A stretch of 6,919 bases of DNA from XYC2-FULL-41-22 sp041666465 (GTDB taxonomy: Bacteria; Patescibacteriota; Gracilibacteria; UBA1369; UBA12470), in NCBI GenBank assembly GCA_041666465.1, contig JBAYGX010000083.1:1-6919 (forward strand), written 5' to 3'. Below are positions 1-6,032 of the stretch, piece after piece. Position 1 is the first letter of the stretch. Every line of letters begins with the position of its first letter. Below the pieces are notes generated by a model, which had not been told where the DNA came from, ran no database searches, and saw only the letters and a list, made by a program, of their open reading frames with translations. Both the position numbers and the translations under genes were made by a program.

Positions 1-773
<773 letters not shown>

Positions 774-781
774 AAAATAAA

Positions 782-799
782 TTCATGCCGAAGCATGAA
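782..799 (-). other. UUCG-capped hairpin with U-rich tail in the 16S leader
   Basis: On the minus strand a perfect 7-bp stem (799-793 pairing with 788-782) closes a UUCG tetraloop with a C-G closing pair, the especially stable cUUCGg class. It is followed at 781-771 by a run of ten U and one A, then almost at once by the mature 16S 5' end. The shape is that of an intrinsic terminator, although the stem is only moderately GC-rich, and it lies between the rRNA promoter and the rRNA it serves. It could be an attenuator read through by antitermination, a processing signal, or part of the leader fold. The structure is seen directly; the function is inference. Confidence 0.6.
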
Positions 800-888
800 A
801 TAATTTTGAAAAAAATTGACAAGGCTTCTCTACTACATCCTAGCTGTCAAGGAACAAAATTTGCCTTTTCAAAACGAAAAGCGAAAGC

Positions 889-916
889 ATTTTAGCAGGG
901 ATAAATCCATTGTCAA
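889..916 (-). promoter_or_regulatory. rRNA operon promoter (extended -10)
   Basis: On the minus strand a perfect -35 TTGACA (916-911) is followed after 16 bases by TAAAAT (894-889). The three bases before the -10 are TGC, giving an extended -10. The stretch upstream of the -35 (about 917-938) is A/T-rich and could act as an UP element. The bases after the -10 are GC-containing, as in stringently controlled rRNA promoters. Transcription would start near 882, leaving a leader of about 110 nt before the 16S. This is the strongest promoter match in the window and it is correctly placed for the rRNA. Confidence 0.72.
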
Positions 917-1005
917 ACGATTTTCAATAAAAAAGTTTCACGCGCATCACCAGACAATCAATTCAAGGCTAAACAAAGCCATAATAAGCCATTCTAAATT
1001 CGGAT

Positions 1006-1034
1006 TTGTATTCCAGTGATTCCTCTATTAAAAT
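1006..1034 (+). promoter_or_regulatory. Putative argH promoter
   Basis: TTGTAT (1006-1011, 4 of 6 to consensus) and TAAAAT (1029-1034, 5 of 6) are separated by 17 bases. A transcript would start near 1041 and carry a leader of only about 18 nt before the argH ATG at 1059. The leader is A/T-rich with no Shine-Dalgarno motif. The stretch 774-1058 holds only this promoter, the opposing rRNA promoter and the rRNA leader; no gene is seen in it. Confidence 0.45.
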
Positions 1035-1058
1035 GTAAAAAATAACTTAAATCATAAA

Positions 1059-2390
1059 ATGACAAAAACAATCAAAAAGAAGATCTGGTTCAAAAATAAA
1101 GAAGTTCGTCTAAACAAAATCGTAGAAGAATTCAACGCAGGCGAAGATATTTTGTACGATCAGGAAATGATACCGGATGATGTGTGGTGTTCCAGGTGTT
1201 ACGCACGCATGCTAAAAAAACACAATTTACTAACAGACAAAGAGTTAAAACAGTTGGAACAAGGGCTTGATGAAATTTTAGCCTTATATAAGAAAGGAGA
1301 ATTTATACTAAAAGTTGAAGATGAAGACTGTCATACAAAGATAGAAGACTACTTAATAGAGAAATTCGGAGACACAGGAAAGAAAATTCACACAGGTCGT
1401 TCAAGAAATGACCAAGTGCTTGTAATGATGAGATGGTTTCTAAAAAGAAAAGCTAAATTCATAAGAGAAAAAGCGTTAAAACTCGCACTGGAATTCATAA
1501 AATTCGGACGAAAATATGAAATGGTACCAATGCCTGGATACACACATATGCAAAAAGCCATGCCAACAAGCGTCGGCACATGGATGGGCGCTTTCGCAGA
1601 AAGCTTAATGGATGACGCAAAACTTATAATAGCAATCTCGGATGATATAGTTGATCAGAACCCTCTCGGATCAGGCGCAGGATATGGCTCACCTTTTGAT
1701 TTCGACAGAGACTGGTTAAGTCGCGAGATAGGGTTCAAAAAAACACAAAACAATGTTATCTACTGCCACAACTCTCGAGGAAAAATCGAAGGCCTAGTCT
1801 TGGAAGCATGCTCTCAAATAATGCTTACTCTAAATAGACTCGCATGCGACATGTTATTTTTTACAACACAAGAATTCCAGTTTTTCAAAATGGATGATTC
1901 TATCTCAACAGGCTCATCAATAATGCCACAAAAGAAAAATCTCGATGTCGCCGAACTTATAAGAGGCAGAACGGCAACAGTAATCGCTTGCAGAAGCGAA
2001 GCGACAATGAATATTCTAAATAAGATTTCCGGATATCATAGAGATGGGCAAGATATTAAGAGACCTTTGTTCTTAGGCTTGAAATACACGGAGATGTCAC
2101 TTGATGCAATGGGCGTAATCATAGAAAACATAGAGCCAAATAAAGAGATTTTAATGAAATCAATGCTCGATTGTCCGGGTTTGTTCGCCGCACATAAGGC
2201 TTTTGAAAAAGTGAAAGAAGGAATGACTTTCCGCGATGCATATAGAGAGATCGGCTCTAATATAGATAAGATTAAGGTAACCGAAAAAGATGTGAATAAA
2301 TGGCTAAAAATGTCCACGCACCAAGGAGGAACAGGGAATTTGGGATTGGATAAAATCGAGAAAGAGATAAAAGCATTGATGAAGTCATAA
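1059..2390 (+). CDS. argH: Argininosuccinate lyase
   Basis: Cytoplasmic lyase of the aspartase/fumarase superfamily that splits argininosuccinate into arginine and fumarate, the last step of arginine synthesis. The 443 residues match the usual 440-470. Visible motifs in order are H92 in CHTKIE, TGRSRNDQ at 112-119, GYTHMQ at 160-165 with the presumed catalytic H163, PLGSGA at 202-207, and the superfamily signature GSSIMPQKKN at 285-294 with the catalytic loop serines. The residue after the signature is Leu where Pro is usual (KKNLD). The C-terminal part (GLFAAHKAFEKVKEG, 374-388) is also a divergent version of the family's usual sequence. The start is the ATG at 1059, 18 nt after the predicted transcription start, with no ribosome binding site. 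The stop codon lies inside a heptanucleotide repeat. No argG or other arginine gene is in the window. Adenylosuccinate lyase is less likely because of the TGRSRNDQ and GYTHMQ motifs. Confidence 0.93.
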   Translation: MTKTIKKKIWFKNKEVRLNKIVEEFNAGEDILYDQEMIPDDVWCSRCYARMLKKHNLLTDKELKQLEQGLDEILALYKKGEFILKVEDEDCHTKIEDYLIEKFGDTGKKIHTGRSRNDQVLVMMRWFLKRKAKFIREKALKLALEFIKFGRKYEMVPMPGYTHMQKAMPTSVGTWMGAFAESLMDDAKLIIAISDDIVDQNPLGSGAGYGSPFDFDRDWLSREIGFKKTQNNVIYCHNSRGKIEGLVLEACSQIMLTLNRLACDMLFFTTQEFQFFKMDDSISTGSSIMPQKKNLDVAELIRGRTATVIACRSEATMNILNKISGYHRDGQDIKRPLFLGLKYTEMSLDAMGVIIENIEPNKEILMKSMLDCPGLFAAHKAFEKVKEGMTFRDAYREIGSNIDKIKVTEKDVNKWLKMSTHQGGTGNLGLDKIEKEIKALMKS

Positions 2391-2415
2391 GTCATATGTC
2401 ATAAGACATAAGTAA
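2381..2415. repeat. Heptanucleotide repeat array 1 (argH 3' end)
   Basis: Five consecutive seven-base units read GAAGTCA, TAAGTCA, TATGTCA, TAAGACA and TAAGTAA, i.e. AGTCATA in rotated phase. The first unit lies within the last argH codons, and the argH stop TAA (2388-2390) opens the second unit. Each unit from the second onward, except the third, carries a TAA on the plus strand. Confidence 0.75.
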
Positions 2416-2432
2416 GAAAAAATACCATACCC

Positions 2433-2467
2433 CTTAATACTTAATACATGATACTTAATACTAACTC
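2433..2467. repeat. Heptanucleotide repeat array 2 (amidohydrolase start)
   Basis: Units CTTAATA (2433-2439), CTTAATA (2440-2446), CATGATA (2447-2453), CTTAATA (2454-2460) and a decayed fifth unit. On the minus strand the phase can be read as AGTATTA/AGTATCA, which resembles the other arrays in opposite orientation. The variant third unit creates the ATG at 2448 that opens the longest amidohydrolase frame. Confidence 0.72.
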
Positions 2468-3446
2468 CTCCGCCATGCAATCTTGGGATTTACATTCAGT
2501 CTTGCGCCAAAAAATCGCAGAAAAAGGAGGCCCGGTTTCATGCCATGCTCATTTCGACAAGGCTCATATAATCACACCTGAAACTCTCAATATGACACTG
2601 GCAAGCATGGAAGCGAAATGGGGATTGTGGAAAGACGTTAAGAAAAGCTACACACATGAGAATCTAGTAGAAAGAATGTCGATAAGTGTAGAAAAATTTA
2701 TTGCTCAAGGATCGACAATCACAAGAACAAACATAGATGTGGATACGGCGGTTGGAATGATGTGCGTCGAAGCTGCACTCGAATTAAAAGAGAAATATAA
2801 GGATAAAATTAAAATCCAAATTTGCTCACAAATATTGGATGGTGCCCTTAATCCGCTCGCTCGAGAATGGATCGAAAAAGCGGCTCCATTCGTTGATGTT
2901 CTAGGCGGACTCCCCTCTCGTGACAGACCTAATCAAGCGGAACATTTGGACTATATTTTCGAAGTGGCAAAAAAACACGGAAAAACTGTTGATGTTCATA
3001 TAGATCAGAATAATGATCCGGATGAAAAAGACAGCGAACTTCTCGCTCGAAAAGTTATAGAACATAAGATGCAAGGACGAGTAAATGCGGTTCATTGCTG
3101 TTCACTGGCGGCACAAAAAGACGATTACATGAATGAAGTCATTAAACTTATAAAAGAAGCACAAATGAGCGTAATCGTTTGCCCAAGATCTATGATAGAT
3201 GGCGTTCAATTAAGACAAAAAATGGCTCCGGTTCATAACTCAATTGCCCCAGTTCCACAATTGGTAGAAGCCGGAATAAATGTCGCTCTTGGAGTTGATA
3301 ATGTTCATGATTATTTCTGTCCATTTATAGATGGAGATATTTTCGCCGAACTCCTCTTCTTGATAGAAAACTGCAGATATTATGATATTGAGAAATTATC
3401 GGACATCGCGAGTTCGAACGGAAGAAAGGTGCTGGAGAACAGTTAA
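2448..3446 (+). CDS. Cytosine deaminase-like metal-dependent amidohydrolase, barrel only
   Basis: A TIM-barrel amidohydrolase closest in motif pattern to CodA-type cytosine deaminases, which hydrolyse an amine from a ring using one metal. From the ATG at 2448 the expected positions are H33 and H35 (CHAHFDK), TRTNIDVD at 93-100, H184 (VDVHIDQ), H216 (AVHCCS) and D284 (GVDNVHD). Position 187 is Gln where CodA has its proton-shuttling Glu, so the substrate or chemistry may differ. The HxH motif is only 33 residues in, and the protein stops 48 residues after the last ligand. Both halves of the usual beta-sandwich domain are therefore absent (332 aa against about 400-430). Codons 1-7 come from a heptanucleotide repeat, so the in-frame ATG at 2475 (residue 10) is an equally good or better start. 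No ribosome binding site precedes either. It lies 57-84 nt after argH on the same strand and may be co-transcribed. Substrate unknown. Confidence 0.82.
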   Translation: MILNTNSSAMQSWDLHSVLRQKIAEKGGPVSCHAHFDKAHIITPETLNMTLASMEAKWGLWKDVKKSYTHENLVERMSISVEKFIAQGSTITRTNIDVDTAVGMMCVEAALELKEKYKDKIKIQICSQILDGALNPLAREWIEKAAPFVDVLGGLPSRDRPNQAEHLDYIFEVAKKHGKTVDVHIDQNNDPDEKDSELLARKVIEHKMQGRVNAVHCCSLAAQKDDYMNEVIKLIKEAQMSVIVCPRSMIDGVQLRQKMAPVHNSIAPVPQLVEAGINVALGVDNVHDYFCPFIDGDIFAELLFLIENCRYYDIEKLSDIASSNGRKVLENS

Positions 3447-3830
3447 TTCAAAATCCATACGCATTGCTCGAACAAGAGCATCTCTCAATTCCCCCATAAA
3501 AAGGGTACAAGCAACATAAAAAGCTTGATTGATTTCATGAAGTTGAGAATTAGGACAAATCAACAAAACACTAGCAGTAAATTGCCTAAGAAGAGTAGGA
3601 AAATCGAATGAAGGATTATGAATATCAAAAGGAGTAGCACAAACAAGCCGATAAGCCATACGAGTAGCAAATAAATGAAAAGAATCTTCGCTTGAACTAG
3701 GCTGACCTTTTACATCCACTAAAGAAAGTGCACCAAAACAAGGATCAAGTTGTGTTTTTAAAACAGAACGAGAAGACAAAACAGAGTGGTCTACGGCAGA
3801 AGAACCTCCCAATGAATCAGCTTCTGTCAT
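3396..3830 (-). CDS. Hypothetical protein, 144 aa
   Basis: I do not recognise this protein. The frame is open for 144 codons on the minus strand and fills the gap between the amidohydrolase and clpP. Codons favour T endings (GCT, CTT, GTT, TCT), as a real AT-rich gene might. It is very lysine-poor (2 Lys against about 10 Arg), unlike its lysine-rich neighbours. The N-terminal 50 residues look polar and flexible (Ser-rich). Residues 51-135 have helix-like hydrophobic patterning, with Cys at 31, 64, 92 and 108. No signal peptide, clear transmembrane segment or known motif is seen. Its last 51 bp overlap the end of the convergent amidohydrolase gene. A perfect -35 (TTGACA) lies upstream on the right strand. 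A chance antisense frame cannot be excluded. The bias and amino-acid content suggest recent acquisition if it is real. Confidence 0.55.
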   Translation of the reverse strand: MTEADSLGGSSAVDHSVLSSRSVLKTQLDPCFGALSLVDVKGQPSSSEDSFHLFATRMAYRLVCATPFDIHNPSFDFPTLLRQFTASVLLICPNSQLHEINQAFYVACTLFMGELRDALVRAMRMDFELTVLQHLSSVRTRDVR

Positions 3831-3853
3831 AGTGAATTTTTAAATTACTACAA

Positions 3854-3885
3854 ATCTTAAAACACACCAACCTTCAATATGTCAA
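3854..3885 (-). promoter_or_regulatory. Possible promoter of the hypothetical gene
   Basis: A perfect TTGACA occurs on the minus strand at 3885-3880. No good -10 lies at 17 bases. The best candidates are TTTTAA (3862-3857, 17-base spacing) and TAAGAT (3859-3854, 20-base spacing), both weak. Transcription would point toward the ATG at 3830. The region 3831-3952 is the divergent control region shared with clpP. Confidence 0.28.
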
Positions 3886-3915
3886 CATTAACGACCTGAA
3901 AAAACATCGAAAAGA

Positions 3916-3924
3916 TGGTATAAT
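3916..3924 (+). promoter_or_regulatory. clpP promoter, extended -10
   Basis: TGG followed directly by a perfect TATAAT (3919-3924) forms an extended -10 element. The hexamer 17 bases upstream (3896-3901, CTGAAA) is a poor -35, which extended -10 promoters tolerate. The transcript would start near 3931, giving a leader of about 22 nt before the ATG at 3953 with no Shine-Dalgarno motif. Confidence 0.62.
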
Positions 3925-3952
3925 TTACAAGAAATAAATAATAAAATTCCAC

Positions 3953-4576
3953 ATGGCAACAAAAAACAAACACGGATTTGATCCGATACAATCAAATATT
4001 TTGGTACCAACCGTACTTGAAAAAACCGCGCAGGGCGAAAGATCTTATGATATCTATTCCCGCCTTCTTAAAGATCGTATTATTTTCTTGGGAACGGAAA
4101 TAAACGGGAATGTTGCAAACTTAATCATCGCTCAACTTCTTTTCTTGGATAATGAAAATTCCAAAAAAGACATCACGATGTACATAAACAGCCCAGGCGG
4201 ACATGTAACTGCCGGCTTGGCGATTTATGACACAATGCAACACTTGAAATGCGATGTTTCAACGGTTTGCGTAGGAATGGCTGCATCAATGGGCGCAGTA
4301 CTTCTTTGCGGAGGTGCCAAGGGCAAAAGATTCTCACTCCCAAATGCGGAAGTCATGATTCATCAACCACTTGGAGGCGTTGAAGGTCAAGCAACGGAAA
4401 TCGAAATACATGCTCGTCATATATTAAAAACAAAAGCTAAATTAAATGGAATTATCGCAAAACACAGTGGCAAAAAAATAACAGAAGTCGAAAAAGACAC
4501 GGATCGCGATAACTTCATGAGTGCGGAAGAAGCACTGAAATATGGATTGATCGATAAGATCGTCCAGAAGAAATAA
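3953..4576 (+). CDS. clpP: ATP-dependent Clp protease proteolytic subunit
   Basis: Cytoplasmic serine protease subunit of family S14. It forms a double heptameric barrel that degrades proteins fed by a Clp ATPase such as ClpX or ClpC. The 207 residues equal the usual length (E. coli precursor also 207). The triad is complete: S112 in GMAASMGA, H137 in MIHQP and D186 in DRDNF, each one residue offset from E. coli precursor numbering. The INSPGG oxyanion segment is at 78-83, and the N-terminal region PTVLEKT(A/x)QGERSYDIYSRLL-like stretch at 19-39 matches the family, including the region that contacts the ATPase. The start at 3953 fits the extended -10 promoter. No clpX or tig is next to it; the gene appears single, convergent with the AMMECR1 gene only 20 bp away. 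Confidence 0.97.
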   Translation: MATKNKHGFDPIQSNILVPTVLEKTAQGERSYDIYSRLLKDRIIFLGTEINGNVANLIIAQLLFLDNENSKKDITMYINSPGGHVTAGLAIYDTMQHLKCDVSTVCVGMAASMGAVLLCGGAKGKRFSLPNAEVMIHQPLGGVEGQATEIEIHARHILKTKAKLNGIIAKHSGKKITEVEKDTDRDNFMSAEEALKYGLIDKIVQKK

Positions 4577-4577
4577 A

Positions 4578-4605
4578 AGCTCTCAGCCCACAGCTATCAG
4601 CTATA
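4578..4605. repeat. Heptanucleotide repeat array 3 (between clpP and AMMECR1 gene)
   Basis: Four units AGCTCTC, AGCCCAC, AGCTATC and AGCTATA begin one base after the clpP stop codon. They run into the last codons of the convergent AMMECR1 gene, whose TGA stop (4599-4597) is made by the repeat. On the minus strand the array carries TGA and TAG codons; the plus strand has none. No ordinary terminator hairpin is seen between the two convergent genes. Confidence 0.75.
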
Positions 4606-5115
4606 TCTTTTCACGGTAAATCTGCTTACCTCGAATTTTTCGTTACCATAATCAATCCCCGCTTTTCTACAAGCGATTTGAAGTTGCGATTTTACCGTAT
4701 CAACTCCTTCCAAATCCGGAAGCAGTAGCCCTCGCCTACCACCACAAGTAACAATCACCCCATATTTTTTCGGATCCAAATCCTCAATCTTACATCCCTC
4801 GAGCTCGGACAAAACATCCACGGAAATATCCAAATTACCAAGCTCAGATTCATCAACAGGCATAAACCTCGGATCATCAGTCGCCGCCGAAATCGCATTT
4901 CGAATAATCTCGTCTCCAATACATTTGCAAGTCGGCAAAAAAGTACCAATACAACCGCGCAAGTCCCCATTTTTCAGATGTAGTGAAACAAAAGATCCAG
5001 CCTTCTTTGTTTTCAACTCTGATGGAACATTTTTTGGCAAATCAATCACCTTTCCGGTTTCCAAATAAGTTTTTATCGTTTTAAACGCCAATTCACAATA
5101 AGGATTTTTCATCAT
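4597..5115 (-). CDS. AMMECR1-domain protein (AmmeMemoRadiSam protein A type)
   Basis: An AMMECR1-domain protein of 172 aa, the normal size of a single domain. The family hallmark LRGCIG is at 52-57, DPRF at 81-84 and the GLLLP strand at 129-133, counted from the ATG at 5115. The molecular function of the family is not settled. In prokaryotes it is commonly encoded with a MEMO/LigB-like protein and a radical SAM enzyme, and it is sometimes fused to the MEMO-like domain. Here it follows the MEMO-like gene by 24 nt in the same reading frame and is probably co-transcribed. The start was taken as ATG 5115; a TTG at 5121 and a second ATG at 5112 are alternatives. The stop TGA, immediately followed in frame by TAG, lies in a heptanucleotide repeat. 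No radical SAM gene is adjacent. Confidence 0.92.
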   Translation of the reverse strand: MMKNPYCELAFKTIKTYLETGKVIDLPKNVPSELKTKKAGSFVSLHLKNGDLRGCIGTFLPTCKCIGDEIIRNAISAATDDPRFMPVDESELGNLDISVDVLSELEGCKIEDLDPKKYGVIVTCGGRRGLLLPDLEGVDTVKSQLQIACRKAGIDYGNEKFEVSRFTVKRYS

Positions 5116-5120
5116 CTTCA

Positions 5121-5155
5121 AGTTATAAGTTGTCAGTCATCAGCTCACAGCCACC
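5121..5155. repeat. Heptanucleotide repeat array 4 (MEMO/AMMECR1 junction)
   Basis: Five units AGTTATA, AGTTGTC, AGTCATC, AGCTCAC and AGCCACC fill the MEMO-AMMECR1 junction. The rightmost units encode the last residues of the MEMO-like protein, and its TGA stop (5142-5140) falls in the array. On the minus strand the array gives two tandem in-frame TGA codons. The possible TTG start of the AMMECR1 gene touches its left edge. Confidence 0.74.
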
Positions 5156-5928
5156 AAATACCCTACTCCATATGGCCCCTCATAAGACAACACCTTAAAC
5201 TTCTTCTCCCCCGCTACCCCAAGCGCCGTACAAACGGATCGAAGTCCGCACTCTTTTGCCTCATCAACCCAGAAAGGATCAAGATCCAAAACTCCTTGGA
5301 CATCACCTTTTTCAATCATAGAAACAAGTTTTTTATCAAATTTTGCTCCTTCTTTTCCATATCCGCAAGGCGCATCCTTGGTTAAACAATGAGATAAATC
5401 ACCGGACGCAACAAGCAATATCTTTTTATTACTTTTATCAAAAACTTTTCTTAAAACTCGCCCAAAATCATAATGCGTTTTATATCCAGCAAAAGAAATA
5501 TTCATACTCACTAACTTATAACCAATTGGAAGCGCTTTGTTCACATAAAACATCGGCGCCAAAACGCCATGATCCAGATTGCTATCATCAATCGGCAAGA
5601 CCTTAACACCACCATCAACCGATCCCGTAATAATATCATCAGCCAAATCCAAATCCGCATCTAAACTAAGACCATCACTTGAACCAAACGCACTCAAGTC
5701 ACCACTTAACTTACCGCTTACAGGCATGCGAATGCTAATTCTATCGGGATAAACCGGCCCATGCGGAGTAATGATCACAACAGTATCGATTTCAAGCTTG
5801 GAAGCTGTTTTCGCAATCCGAAGCATAGAAGAAACAGTCTTCTCAATAGGCTTCAAGCCTTCTTTACCACCAACAGAGGGGACCATAACAGGAGGATGCG
5901 GGACTATAAATGCACCAAGTAAAGACAT
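5140..5928 (-). CDS. MEMO/LigB-type class III extradiol dioxygenase-like protein (AmmeMemoRadiSam protein B type)
   Basis: A 262-residue single-domain protein of the class III extradiol dioxygenase / MEMO superfamily. Metal-site residues expected for LigB-type enzymes are visible: H11 (VPHPP), H56 (TPHGP), further conserved H120 (DHG) and H180 (GDLSH), and E250 in the C-terminal SYEGPYGVGYL. In LigB the equivalents of H11, H56 and E250 bind Fe(II), so metal binding is likely here. Aromatic ring cleavage cannot be assumed, because MEMO relatives paired with AMMECR1 have other or unknown roles. The ATG at 5928 is the natural start, about 16 nt after a predicted transcription start, with no ribosome binding site. 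The gene is first in an operon with the AMMECR1 gene and divergent from the cupin gene. No signal peptide is seen. Confidence 0.9.
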   Translation of the reverse strand: MSLLGAFIVPHPPVMVPSVGGKEGLKPIEKTVSSMLRIAKTASKLEIDTVVIITPHGPVYPDRISIRMPVSGKLSGDLSAFGSSDGLSLDADLDLADDIITGSVDGGVKVLPIDDSNLDHGVLAPMFYVNKALPIGYKLVSMNISFAGYKTHYDFGRVLRKVFDKSNKKILLVASGDLSHCLTKDAPCGYGKEGAKFDKKLVSMIEKGDVQGVLDLDPFWVDEAKECGLRSVCTALGVAGEKKFKVLSYEGPYGVGYLVAVS

Positions 5929-5950
5929 ATAGGGGAATTAATTTAATTGA

Positions 5951-5959
5951 ATTTTAACA
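5951..5959 (-). promoter_or_regulatory. Promoter of the MEMO-AMMECR1 operon, extended -10
   Basis: On the minus strand TGT followed by TAAAAT (5956-5951) forms an extended -10 element. The -35 region is weak (TTGCTC at 5980-5975 with 18-base spacing). The transcript would start near 5944, about 16 nt before the ATG at 5928. It lies in the 104-bp divergent region shared with the cupin gene. Confidence 0.5.
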
Positions 5960-6032
5960 TCTATAAAGCACTAGGAGCAACAAATCCAATAAGGTAAAAT
6001 CTAAATACAATCATGAAAACTAAAATACACCA

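Noticed and set aside
822..850. Second rRNA promoter with TTGACA at 850-845 (minus strand)
   Set aside because: The -35 is perfect but the hexamer 17 bases on is AAGCCT, not a -10. The motif also forms a short inverted repeat with TTGACA at 816-821, which may be chance or leader structure.
816..1019. 67-codon open frame on the plus strand in the rRNA leader region
   Set aside because: It runs antisense through the rRNA leader and the rRNA promoter, and its composition is simply the AT-rich leader translated. No family resemblance or start signal was seen.
3464..3480. Hairpin after the amidohydrolase (TGCTC/GAGCA) as a terminator
   Set aside because: The stem is only five base pairs, there is no following U tract on the plus strand, and it lies in the coding frame of the minus-strand gene.
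2381..5155. Heptanucleotide arrays as CRISPR or phage attachment sites
   Set aside because: Units are seven bases, contiguous and without spacers, and no cas or integrase gene is present.
4597..5928. UGA read as glycine (alternative genetic code)
   Set aside because: All complete coding regions lack internal TGA, glycine is encoded by GGN, and the AMMECR1 frame ends naturally at TGA. Only the MEMO/AMMECR1 junction would benefit from recoding.
5972..6000. Cupin promoter with TAAAAT at 5995-6000
   Set aside because: The -10 is plausible but there is no TG extension and no recognisable -35 at 16-18 bases, so it is mentioned only in the cupin entry.
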